NCBI GenBank assembly: GCA_003427395.1 | Contig: BFEA01000242.1 | Coordinates: forward strand, 328,238-392,237 | Direction: 5' to 3' | Length of the DNA: 64,000 nucleotides | DNA from: Chara braunii | Lineage: Eukaryota; Streptophyta; Charophyceae; Charales; Characeae | Part shown: positions 32,268-43,014 of the stretch, piece after piece | How the letters are laid out: every line of letters begins with the position of its first letter | How positions within the stretch are numbered: position 1 is the first letter of the stretch | Position numbers and translations under genes: made by a program | Notes under the pieces: model-generated | The model's input: only the letters and a program-made list of their open reading frames with translations | Database searches by the model: none | Told to the model about the DNA's origin: nothing

Positions 32268-35200
32268 CACAAGGGTTGTAAGCGCTAATCACAATCTCCT
32301 TACTGTTTTTGTCCACGTTTGCCACCTTCCACAACTTCTCCCTTCTGGTTCTCAACGAACACAATCAGGGAATTATTCCCAGTAGTTATGACTTGCACAT
32401 GGTCCCCAGATCATTACCCCTAAACCATTGATCCCAAGTCTGACTCAAACCCTTGGATCAAAAGTTGTCAATGGTAGATACAAACAGATCATCGAAGACG
32501 GTAGAGACCCTTGGATCCTGCAAGCTTTCCAACAGTTTCAGAATGATCTGTCGAGATATAGTAAGAGGAGAAGGTAGAGGAGGAGGTAAGACTAGTAGGT
32601 AAAGTAAGAGGTGGAGTAGAGGCAGAGTAAGAGATTAAATAGGAGGAAGAGAAGGAGGCAGAGTGTAAGTAGAAGAGGTGTAGGAGAGGGCGGAGTGGAG
32701 ATTAGATAGGAGGTAGAATAGGAGGTTGACAGTGAGTAAAAGAGGTGTAAGAGTGGGCGGACCGGAGGCGTAGGAGAGGGTGGAGGATGATGAGGAGGGG
32801 GTTGAGGTGGTGGAGAACGTGGACGGGTTGTAGTAATAGGTGGAAGAGAAAGAGAAAAGGGGACATACTGTACAGTGAAAAGCATAGTTCAGGAGAGGAG
32901 TGTTTTAAGAACTTGACTGGGATCAAGTTTAACACAGTAGGAAAGAAAACCAGGGGAGAAAACGGGGGCAATTTGGAGTGATGTCAATTGCCAGGAAAAT
33001 GCAAGGGTGGAAGGGAGAAAAGATACAAAGAGTCCAGAAAGAAAAGTGAAACAGCGAATCAGGAGTGAGAGGCGGAAACGACCGGTGCAGTATCATAGAA
33101 TATACATATATGGAAAAATAATTTAATAGGATATAATATAACAACATATTGAGACATATATTCTATCTAATTAAGATTATAACTGGGCACCTGCCCGAGA
33201 GACTTCCCAGTTGCCCAGCAGGGTGAGTCACCCACCTAGTCATGATCCCGAGTCGCCTCAGTGCCCAAGTTTAACTGGGCCTTTTCACACCTGGTAGGCA
33301 GCCTAGTGGTGCTGCACGCCTCCTGGCGCCTTCAAAAGAATGATGATGAATGATGATAATGATGAATGTAACGACCTGCAAAAATGCAGACTCAGAAAAC
33401 CTGCTGTTTTCTAAGTTGTGCCATTTGTTTGAGTGACTTTCTAAGAATCCCGTATTCTACTGAGATTTTGAAAGGTGTGTGTGTGTGCGTGTCTGCTGCG
33501 CTCCCATGTGTTTGCCTGTCTGCATGATTGCATGGCTGTGTGTGTGACCCGCTGGGGTACTTTTGTGCTGGGAAGGCCCATATGCCTGGTACTTACCTGT
33601 GGCCATGTTGGTGTGCCGGCGCAGTAGGGTAGTAGCATAGGAAAGGCCTGAGAAGGCCAAATACATTCAACTAGTGGGTAGCTAGGCAGAAGAAGACAAA
33701 CCTTGGGAGGCCAAAGTAGAATTTGGAGTCTTGTAAGCTTTAGAGAAAAAGGTACCAGTCCAAGTAGCCCGAGTCTAGAGCCTGCAGGAGGGGATATAAG
33801 ATTGTGATGATGTTCCCCTCTGAAAGTGGGAGGTGCCGGGAAGACTTGGAGGCCATGCGGCCTTGGAGCAACCGCACGAGGAGGCACTTCTCTGGTACAC
33901 CTAACCGGGAGGCGAACTGCTCTGCCTCATTTGCTTGCATGTAGCTTGGGGGCAGGGAGTTGGAGCACCCTCTCAACTGAGGCAGTGCTGAACGGAGGAG
34001 GAAGGCGGTGGCTCCTGGGCTTCACCTAGGCTACGGTCCAAGTACCCAAGAAGGAGGCAGCTAGTAGGGAGGTGAGGAAGGAGGAGGAAGAAGACGGTGA
34101 GCAAGGAGGAGAGCGACAAGGGGGGTTACCTGGCTATGCTGGTCTGCATCTTTGTCTTCTAGGTTGGCACTGCACTTAAAACCCCAGTTGGGGTTGGCAC
34201 CTACAAGGAAGACTTCAAGGGTAGTGCTAGGCATGGCGGCCATACTAGGAGGGACAGCAGCTTCGTGTCGTCCTTTGAACATCGGAGCTTCACTCCGTTA
34301 GTCCGCCATAGCCACCTGCTCAACCAAGTAGGAGAACGATGTATGAGATGGCTATGGTGGACCTATTGAGTGGCCGGCAGTAAGGAATTCAAACAACGGT
34401 TCTAGTTCATTCTTTCATTGTTATTATTATTATTATTATTATGATATAAGAAGAAGTTGGGGGAGCAATTGGAGGTTGAATACGGTGGCGAAATGAAAGG
34501 GGATTGACAATGGTCTTTGCTGGTGTTCATCGTCTTCTTCTTCCATTCTTATTTCTTCTTTTTCCTTTGTCTATTTCTCTTTCCAAGTTCTTTCATTTCA
34601 GTTGCAATCGGACAGGTCTTTCTTCGAGTTGTTGCACTCCAAGATAGCCACGATCATAACAATTGCTATCACAGCGGTACTTACCTGCTAGCGAGAGGAT
34701 GTCTTGTTGCCCTGACCCTAATACAAGTTGATTAGGGCAAATTACTTTCAGCTTAGGGTTGATTAGTAAGGAAGTGAGGTGGGTAGGTATGTGGGAGCTG
34801 CCCCCACCTGGACTAGGGCATGTAGGGTCAACATTGACCCTGTCCAGGTTGAGCGAGTGGATGTATGAGATGGCAAGACATAAGGAGTATCAATATGCGG
34901 TGTTATGAGGGATGAGAGAGTGAGTGGAGGTTGACGCCTGCACTCTTAAGCACAAGGGGGACGTCAAGTGCCTGCACGGCTTCTCTCCAAGAACAGAACT
35001 TGGTGGTGAAGTGGCTATGGCAGCACTGAATGAATTCCGAGTTCTTGATTGGTCTTCCACATCGAAGTGGCACGTGACGGTGCACTTTGGTGTAGAGTAG
35101 ACTCTCCTGGTTGATACGTGCACTAGAGTACGCGTTGCCAATTGGGGTAAGGAGGACGTATGAGAGGGGGGGAGGTGAGTTATTCTTCATCTCAAGAGTC

Positions 35201-35721
35201 CACCCAACACAAGTGTCGTGTAACTAAGGGATGCCAATGGTGAGTGCATGGCGCTGCATTGCTTGATGGGTGTGCTGGGGTTCTTTTCCTACTCTCTATG
35301 ATCTTGGCGGATGGGAATGTGTTTGTGGACATCCCTCATCTGATGGATAGATGTGAAGTATATAGTTAGCAATGCTTATTCCTTCAATGATGCTTTCATC
35401 TCTCCATTCTAAATTCGGTTGCACATGAGTAAGGACCACATGTGCTTTGTCTTTCCTTTTCAGTATCCCAGGGAGTTGCTTTGGGATGCATTCTCCCGGA
35501 ATACAGGCTCATATCCTGGCACTAAGCCCAGCGCTTGGCTCCCAATTGTCTACTCCTTCGAATCACCATTACTTCAACTGCCATTATTTCCTAAATTGGA
35601 TCTAGTCATTCTCTTTGATCTTGGTTAGATTAAGTAAGAGTAAATCTCATGCGTGATCTGACCGGACCCGTTGGTTAGATCTGACCTTTGTTATTACTTC
35701 ATTTTTTGTTGTTGTAGCAAT
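32268..35721. other. Non-coding between elements A and B
   Basis: Low-complexity purine-rich DNA runs at 32560-32830, with an ATT run near 34419-34441. The longest minus frame (33887-33441, 148 codons) has no recognisable domain. An acceptor-like 'tttccttttcag' at about 35452 precedes a 54-codon open stretch starting 'YPRELLWDAFSRNTGSYPG' and ending in TAG near 35628. It looks exon-like but is unidentified. Confidence 0.4.
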
Positions 35722-36923
35722 GTACATTCCAAATACATACAAGATGGCACAAAGTGGCGCAGTGGAAGACTTGACGAGAAGATCTGATCTGATCTGAACT
35801 GACCCGACATCCATCATAGCTGGGGGAGGAGGGAACGCAATCACAAAAGAAAGGTCCCTCCTTCGCACACATACATGGGGAGATACCACGGATGAGAGAT
35901 GGGGGAAAGGGGACAAGACGAAGAAGAAGAGGCGAGGGAGTAGACCAAGATCGCAATAGCGAAGTCCCAAAATTAGTCCCTTGCCGAGAGTCCAATCAAT
36001 GTGTCCCAGAATGTCGAATCAGATCCTGGGCAATGTGCCCAACCTAACCTCTACTTGTATTCCCTACTGATATGCTCTCTTACTCTCGTAGCTGAAGAAG
36101 AAGGTAAGAAAGAGAAGGAAGAAGTAGAAAGGAGAGAGAGAGAGAGATGGAGGAGGAAGAAGAAGAAGATGACATCCTCCTTGCTATCTCACCTGCAGTT
36201 AGCTGTCACCGTACTGACTGTGGTCTTCGTCGTGTGCAGGTACCACGCGGAGCCCAACTATGGCGCCAGGTAAGTTCGTCGCTTGCATCTAAGGCCTCCG
36301 CCTCTCTCCACTACCTACTCCGCTACTCCCTACTCCGTATCTTGGCGCAGAAATAACGCTGCTTCAACCAACAGCGTGTCGCTCCTCAAGTGAGCTACTT
36401 GAACTGTCCCTGACCAGCCGCTGCCCAGCTATTTGTAGTGCTGGGCCGGCTGGGCCTACCTGATGGTGGCCTCAGAAAACGGCCCAGCTGGTCTGGGTCC
36501 CTACCGGACGTCCAAACCGTGCTGCTGATGCAGCAAGGCGCAGAAATGTGTCTGACCTAAAAACGGCCCGGTACCTGTGCACCTAGCCCAAGGCGTTGCC
36601 TTGGGACCTGCAGGACCGAAACGACGACTGTTTGGCGCCAAAATGCGCCTGGCCTCCTTTCGGGCCTGCCTCCGGTGTGCCCAGTCTCAAGGTCCAGCCT
36701 TGGGGCTGCAAGTCCGAAACGGCACCTGATAGACAAGGTAAGACAGCACACACACACACAGAAAGGCAAGTAAACTAAACCTATTCTAACTAGTGTGCTA
36801 CCTAGGGCCTGAAGGGCCGCCATGGGCCTCCAGGGCACGTGCTGTATGGTACGCGGCCTAGGGACCCCTCAGCAACCGTCGGGCCCCACAAATGGGGCCC
36901 GTGTGCAAACGCAGCATGCAACA
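35722..36923 (-). repeat. 3' LTR of element B
   Basis: Matches 43307-44442 through 'acaagatggcacaaagtggc', 'gaatcagatcctgggcaatg', 'gcgccaggtaagttcgtcg' and 'cctgcctccggtgtgcccag'. The right edge is 'gcaaca' at 36923, next to the polypurine tract. Left of 35722 the similarity to the other LTR stops, so the outer ~290 bp is missing or replaced. Confidence 0.85.
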
Positions 36924-36936
36924 CCCCCCCCTCCTT
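36924..36936 (-). other. Polypurine tract of element B
   Basis: Minus strand reads AAGGAGGGGGGGG immediately before the LTR. It is the same tract as in element A. Confidence 0.75.
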
Positions 36937-37204
36937 ATGAAGTCAAGCCGGGTCGAGGGCGAAGCTGACGATCTGAAGGTGGAACTTGGACGCGGGTGCA
37001 ACGTGGAGCCGAAGACGTCGGCTTGCCTTGCAACTTGCGTTCGTAGCACGCGAGGACGTCGGGAGCTGTTGCTTGAAGTTCCGCACGGGTCAGCCATCTA
37101 TCAGCTCTATGGGTGTAATATGCAAAATGGATCAAGAATTCATTCGGCATGTTGCCGTGACGTCGCTGGGATATGATGTCACCAACCTCTTGGAAACCGT
37201 CCAT
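36935..37204 (-). pseudogene. Chromodomain-like tail, element B
   Basis: The 89-codon frame reads 'GFQEVGDIISQRRHGN', 'NEFLIHFAYYTHRADRWLT' and 'RAELQATAPDVLACYERKL'. This corresponds to V-x-x-I-x-x-x-R-x, then a short strand pair, W and a C-terminal helix, as in a chromodomain. It resembles the tail of cassette 2 at 14141-14407 ('REQLQRTAPKVIAGYKREL'). The frame is separate from integrase because of shifts upstream. Confidence 0.65.
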
Positions 37205-38178
37205 TTAAGTTGGGTCTTGCGATCGTCGCCTGGGAAAGTCGTCAAGTTTCGCTGGCGTGTAGAGAGCCAACTTGGACCAGCGACGGGCAAGTGGGCGGGC
37301 ACCTGAATGATAAATGAGGGTCCTTCGGGTGGGTCCCCAGCGGGTGCCACGATCGGCCAAGGCCCCATCGATTTCGAAAGGAGCTTGCGAGAGATATCTT
37401 TTCGAGGCTGAATTCCGCAGCGGAAACCCATACGAGGTCGCCGGCGAGGAACAGACAAGGAAGACGTTAGCGGTTGGCCTGTTGGCGCATGCGTTGCTGC
37501 GTCTTTGACATCTGGTCGCGTGCCTTGAGAAGAACCTCTTGCATTCGACGAATGAAGAGAAGATGGACGTCGCTCTCGGGCGCCCGTGGGATGATTGTGT
37601 CCAAAGGAGAATTGACCAGCGTAGAGAACCTCGGCGTAGAGAACCTCCTAATCTGCAGATGATCTCCTTGGGGCAACCCTTGGTTTGAATCCAACCGGCG
37701 TAGAGAACCTCGGCCAACTCTGATGCCTTAGCGTGATAACGGCAAGGCAAAAACATGGCAAACTTGGTGAGTCGGTCAACCACCATGAGAATCCCATCCA
37801 CGCCTGTCATGTGCTTGGGGAACGACCCTGTAATGTCCATGGCAATCGCTTCCCTTCGGCGCAAGGGAACCGGTAATGGTCGCAGTTCGTCGTGCGGACG
37901 ATGATTACACGATTTGCAGCGTCGGCAAACCTCGCATGACTCGAAATAGCGAGAGACGTCGTCGAGAAGACCTGGCCACCAAAAGCGCTCGCGCAGTCGG
38001 CCAATCGTGCGATTGACTCCAAAGTGTCCGGTGGCGGGGGCGTCCTAGAACTCGCCAAGAAGCCTCGTGCGCAAGTGTGAATCTTGCGGCACACAAAGTA
38101 GATCCTTCCCCCGCGAGTGAACGAGCAAGTATCCCTCTTGGATCCGATAGTGCGAAGGCGCCGGATTGGGAGGAACAA
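37205..38178 (-). pseudogene. Integrase, element B
   Basis: A minus-strand frame near 37960-37850 gives 'SCEVCRRCKSCNHRPHDEL', the two-Cys end of the zinc domain. It leads into 'IAMDITGSFPKHMTGVDGI' (first catalytic Asp), 'LMVVDRLTKFAMFLPC' and 'GWIQTKGCPKEI'. The second Asp region is lost in a disturbed stretch where 'gcgtagagaacctc' is repeated three times (37620-37714). Pieces of the C-terminal part appear in other frames ('VPAHLPVAGPSWLSTRQRN'). The core is partly destroyed. Confidence 0.75.
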
Positions 38179-38750
38179 TTTGCGTACTTGTCGCGAAATT
38201 CGTGGTCGACTTGATAGTCGCGGATGAAATTGTCCCGCAAGTCATCCTCTATCTCGAAGGTCGAGTAGACGGCGGTGCAGTGATCCAAACATCGTGAAAG
38301 CGCATCCGTGAAACGGTTTGACGTCCCCGGAATATAATCGGGAAAGAAGTCGAGCTGGTCGATGAACGCCATCCAACAGGCGATCGTCCTGTTGCCGATG
38401 TCTTGGGTCTTGTAAAAGACCAACGGATTGTTGTCCGTTACCCATCGGAATTGGCGTCGACCAAGGAGGAAGTGCCGCCACCGCTTGAGTGCGTGGACGA
38501 AGGCGAGAAGTTCCTTTTTTGCGTGCATCATGGATTTAATGCTCGACTGGCACTTTCTTTCTGAAGTATTCGACCGGGTGCCAGTCCACGCCATCATGTT
38601 GTTCGAGGACGGCACCAATGCCATAGCCAAGCGCATCCGTAGTGACGCGCGTTGGCAATAGCGGGTCGTATATTGGCAAGACTTCGGCTGATAGCAATGC
38701 GGCCTTAAGGGCCAAAAAAGATCCCCGCGCATTCGTCCCAAAGTCAAATG
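37905..38750 (-). pseudogene. RNase H and linker, element B
   Basis: Minus-strand text at about 38700-38560 encodes 'RVTTDALGYGIGAVLEQ' with the first catalytic Asp, ending in a stop. A frameshift leads into 'AKKELLAFVHALKRWRHFL' and 'FRWVTDNNPLVFYKTQD', then 'DYIPGTSNRFTDALSR' and the linker to integrase. The catalytic Asp, Glu and Asp blocks are readable but not in one frame. Confidence 0.8.
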
Positions 38751-38751
38751 G

Positions 38752-40388
38752 TCAGTCCTCACATTGAAGCTTGGATAAGTGGGCCGCGGCCTTCGAGTAT
38801 CCTTTGATGAAACGTTGGTAGTAGCCGGCAAGGCCAAGGAACGAACGGACATCCGTGACGTTCCGTGGCTCCAGCCAATCTTGGATGGCTTGAATCTTGT
38901 CCGACATCAGACTGATGCCTTGTGGAGTGACGAAATGGCCCAAGTATTCCAACTCTTGATGTACGAACTCGCACTTGTGGCGGTTGGCTTCATACTTGGC
39001 GCGGCGGAGAGTCTCCAACACTCGTCAAAGATGCTCGAGGTGTTCCTCCAAGGTTCGGCTATAGACGAGGATGTCGTCTAAGTAGACCAGCACGAACCGG
39101 TCTAACATTGCACGAAACTCGTTGGTCATCGCCGCTTGAAAAGTCGTCGGGGCGTTGGTGAGTCCGAAAGGCGTGACGACCCACTCAAAATGCCTGTACC
39201 GTGTCTTAAACGCGGTCTTGTAGCGATATTGCGGCCGTATCGAAATCTGATCATACCCGGACTTTAAATCCAACTTGGAAAAAAAAATTGCGCCACCCAA
39301 ACGCTCCAAAAGGTCGTCAATACGAGGAAGAGGTCCCTCGTTCTTACGGTTTGTGCATTGAGCTTGCGGTAATCGATGCATAGGTGAAGATCCTTGTTCT
39401 TCTTCCGCACGAAGAGAACAGGCGCACCATAGGGTGAGCTACTAGGCCGGATCCAGCCTTTGTCCAACAAATCGTCGAGCTGCGTGCGGAGTTCTGTAAG
39501 TTCCTCCTCGCTCATGCGATAAATGCAACCTTTCGGCGGCACGGCATCGGCCTGGAGAATGACCTCGTGGGAGATCGGTCGATCCGGCACCACGCCGGTA
39601 GGTGACTCGAAGATGTCGGCGAATTCGTCAAGCAACCATACCACACGGGGATCCGAAGACAAGTCCGTGGGTTGAGATTCGGCTGCCGCGATGGTGCGAA
39701 CAAAACATAAGCCTATCTCATCGGTCCGCTCATAAGCGCAAGTGGCCCGAAAAGATTTGGCTATTACAACTTGGCACCGGATTGAAGGGTGCGGAAGAGG
39801 GATGGTACATGGGACTTCGGCGTCGAACGGGTCGCGGACCGTAAGTGTCCGCCGATGGAAGTTGACCGTGTGATCCGCACTTGCAAGCCAAGGCATGCCC
39901 AAAATGATGTCGAAGTCCGTGTCCAAAACGTAAAACGTCACCGGTTCGCATGCATGAGTTGCGAAATAGACCGGCAGGGCCTCGATGTAGCGATCAAAGA
40001 GTTGTTGCATCCTATTGTCCGCCAACTCGATCGTCATAGGGTGTGCCTTCCTTCGAACTTGTGGGCCAAAACCGGCCCTTCGCATAAAGGACTGGCTAAT
40101 GAAGTTGCGAGTCGTGCCGCTATCCAGCAAAGCGCTGCAGGACGCTTGCCCTACTTGGATACGCACATTAAGGAGCAGTGCGTTGTTGTCGCCGTACCGC
40201 TGTGTGCGAAACTCTCGTGCCACCTTGCTAACATACTCAAGAATGTCCCCCACTGCGACTTCGTCCTCCGTCGGCGAAGTTGGTGGTGCATAGAAGGCTA
40301 GGTATGTACGTAGATGAGCGTTAAGAGCTGCGCATTGCGGCTCCGGTAATGCCGCTGCTTCTGATCGGAGAAAAAACCGCACATACAT
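38752..40388 (-). pseudogene. Protease and reverse transcriptase, element B
   Basis: The 374-codon frame 40388-39264 holds protease 'CSALLDSGTTRNFISQSFM' (Asp 89 in a canonical D-S-G), 'DFDIILGMPWLASADHTVN', then RT '[19 protein letters not shown]' and '[15 protein letters not shown]'. A one-base shift near 39360 moves RT to frame 39381-39025: '[18 protein letters not shown]', '[19 protein letters not shown]' and '[14 protein letters not shown]' with intact YLDD. Another break leads to 39021-38752, 'HKCEFVHQELEYLGHFVT' and 'VRSFLGLAGYYQRFIKGY'. Apart from the frameshifts, all protease and RT catalytic residues are present. Confidence 0.9.
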
Positions 40389-40565
40389 TTTGTCCTTGGG
40401 CTCGTGAATTCAGCGAAGGCACGAGCCGGGCAGCATAGTCCTCGGAAGAATGAAGAATGGGAGGACTTACGACTTCCGCATGTGCCCCGAAACCGATGGA
40501 GGTTACAAGTACGGCAACCGATTCCGAAGGCGTGGAGAGTGTCGTCGCATCACTCTCGGCAGTGC

Positions 40566-42093
40566 TTACTTTCCCGACTGAGCGGGGCCCTTGGCCTTCA
40601 TGGGATAGTTCACGGTCTCATGTGCCGCGCGGTTGCACCACAAACAATAATCGTACTTGTTGCGGACGCGATACCCGCGCTCCGTCAGACCGTATTGTGT
40701 CCAAGGTTCTTGAGCTGGAGCTGCATGTCGGGCCCAGAAGAAGTGGTGTTTGTCTTCGTTTTGCCGCATCCTCGTCCTTTGGCGGGGCGGCCACCATTCT
40801 GGGCAGCTGCTAGTCTGTCTCCCTCGTCAGACGAGGCAGCCTCGTTTGAAGTTGAAGGGTCGCTTGGCGTTGCTGCCGCGACCACGACCACTTTCGATCG
40901 ATGCTGATGCGCGCCCTGGCCGGATGTCGACGAACGACCAATGTTCTTCGCTTCCAAGTTCGTGACAATGATCTGCGCGGCCTTGTTGAAGAGTTCCTCA
41001 CTTGTGTGGAGGTTCTTGGCGACTTGAGTCAACGCGTTTTGCAAAGCGGGGAATGACCGCTTAATGAAGTAAAGCTTGATGTCGTCGAAGTTCATTGGTA
41101 GCTTCGGCGTGCTCGCCAGGCGTTGGAACTTTGATATCCAATCTCCGCTTGGCATGCTGTTCTGTGTGAATGTCAGCAGCTTGTCCATCGCCTGGTGCTC
41201 GGGCGGTTCCACTTGAAAACGCTTCTTCCATGCTGCCGTGAGATCGGCCCAGGTGATGAAGTTGTGTAACTCGGAGACTGTACATGCATGTGCGGACAAC
41301 ACGTTGTCCAGCCATGCCTGGCAAGCACCTCCTGACCGGGAGTACAAGTATGCGTGCCGGTTTGTGTTGACAACGTGGTGGATGTCCAACTTCAATTCGA
41401 ACTGGCGCCACCAAGGTATAGGCTCCGTCTTCGATGCATTGCATAAGATCGGGAGCCCCTCAAATTTGGGGATGCTTTCGTGAGGCGCTGAGCTCGGTGT
41501 GGCTGCTGACCCCACCTGCTGGTCAAGTCGCTGAGTCTCGGTCTTGAGCGTTCCCACGTCTATCTCCAAGACGTTGACGCGGTCGACGAGGTCGAAGGGG
41601 CCGGCGCTGGAGGTGGCGACGGGTCGCTGCTCCAGCTGTTGTATGAGCTTAGTCAGCGCCTGATTGGCGTGGTCGAGAGAGTGAATGTCCTCCTCCTGTG
41701 CGATGCAAGTAGCGAGGAGGTCCGTGACGCGGTTGATCAAGAGAGCAATCCTTGTCCCGTACTCAACGAAGTCTCCATTCTCGGCCTCCTTCTGCCAATC
41801 CTTCGCCTGTGCGTGTGTAATGCAGTTTCCTCCTTGAAGAGAATCTCCCGCCGCCGTACACGTTCTTCATCGGCAGCCTTTGCTGCTGCTGCTGCGTGCT
41901 TCTGCCGTTGATCTTCGGCTACCCGACGCAGCCTCTCTGCCTCTGCCTCTCTCTTCTTCAGTGTTCCTGCTGAAGCTTCTGCCCGTTGCTTGCTTTTGGC
42001 CATTATGGCCGCCAAACATCTCTCATAGGCCTCGTCAGTCTCGCCGGCTTTCTGATCCATCCCTGCTATCTGTGAACGAGTGAGCAGGGTCAT
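40566..42093 (-). pseudogene. gag: Gag, element B
   Basis: A likely start is ATG at 42093 ('MTLLTRSQIAGMDQKAG'), leading a Lys/Arg/Ala-rich coiled coil. The chain shifts frame near 41750 into the 351-codon frame 41740-40685: heptad-rich 'TDLLATCIAQEEDIHSLDH', then capsid-like 'AYLYSRSGGACQAWLDNVL', 'FITWADLTAAWKKRFQ' and 'GDWISKFQRLASTPKLPMN'. A basic Gly/Ser-rich tail follows. Near 40640, frame 40769-40566 has 'YCLWCNRAAHETVNYP', a C-x2-C-x4-H-x4 zinc knuckle whose last Cys is Tyr. Gag packages element RNA; the shift and knuckle change suggest inactivity. Confidence 0.85.
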
Positions 42094-42239
42094 GCGCCGC
42101 GAGTGGCTAACGTGGCCTGAGGTACTTACCAAGGCTGTAGCCAGAACTGATGGGCAGTTGAGCAAGAAGAAGAGGAGTTGGGAGGAAGAGGTGGCGGGGT
42201 GGGGGAATCGAGTAGATCGCCCAGATAAGGAGCCACTAA

Positions 42240-43014
42240 TCAAAAACTGAAAAGTTGGAACTCTGCCAAAACTTCGAGAAAATAAAAATATGTTAAATAA
42301 TTAAAAAAAAATATCGATTGCAAGTTCGGTAGAACTCCTATTTTTCCCACAACAGGTAGTTAAAACAAAAATCGAATTTCAGACCGCTAAGAAAAAGAAA
42401 TAAATAACGAATGGAGATTTTCAAACTGCACTGTGAAAAAAATAAAAAATTTCACAAGTTCGGAGAATTCCGAAAACATATAAAAAAATTCAGAATTTCT
42501 CGAGTGAGAGTATGCGCAGTTTGAAACCAAATGACTACAGAGGAATTTCCGTAATAAAAATAGTTTCCGAATTCGGGAATAACGGTCAAATTTCAATATT
42601 TCCGTCACCCCCAGAATGCGTGAATAATAAAAGAACGCAACAAAAATTCCAAAAATAATAATGAATTAAAAAAAAAAATGGAATTTCGAATTAATAAGGA
42701 GTTGCGAAGGAAAAGACGAATCGAAAAAAAAAATCGTAATATTTCCAGACTTCCTGCACCGGAATTTCGAATTTAAAAAAAAAGAAAGACGAAAATTCCA
42801 GATGCTACGCTATTGCAATTTTCAAAAAGAAAGAATAGCAGGAAGATGAAATCCAGAAAACAATTTCGATTTCGGCAGTTAGGTCAAAAATCTGCGATTT
42901 TGGGGACTAATTAGTGTGTCCTAATCAATCAATCAATCAATCGATCTTCCATTGTCCCCTCGCTTGTGTCAGATCAGGTTGTCCTGATTCACAAACGGGG
43001 CTGCGATACCAAAC
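42240..43014 (-). other. Leader and primer-binding site of element B
   Basis: The primer site TGGTATCGCAGC (43011-43000, minus sense) matches the initiator-Met site at 10 of 12 bases. An (AATC)n tract at 42922-42944 lies about 55 bp inside. The remaining 700 bp is strongly A-rich on the plus strand and non-coding. Confidence 0.7.
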
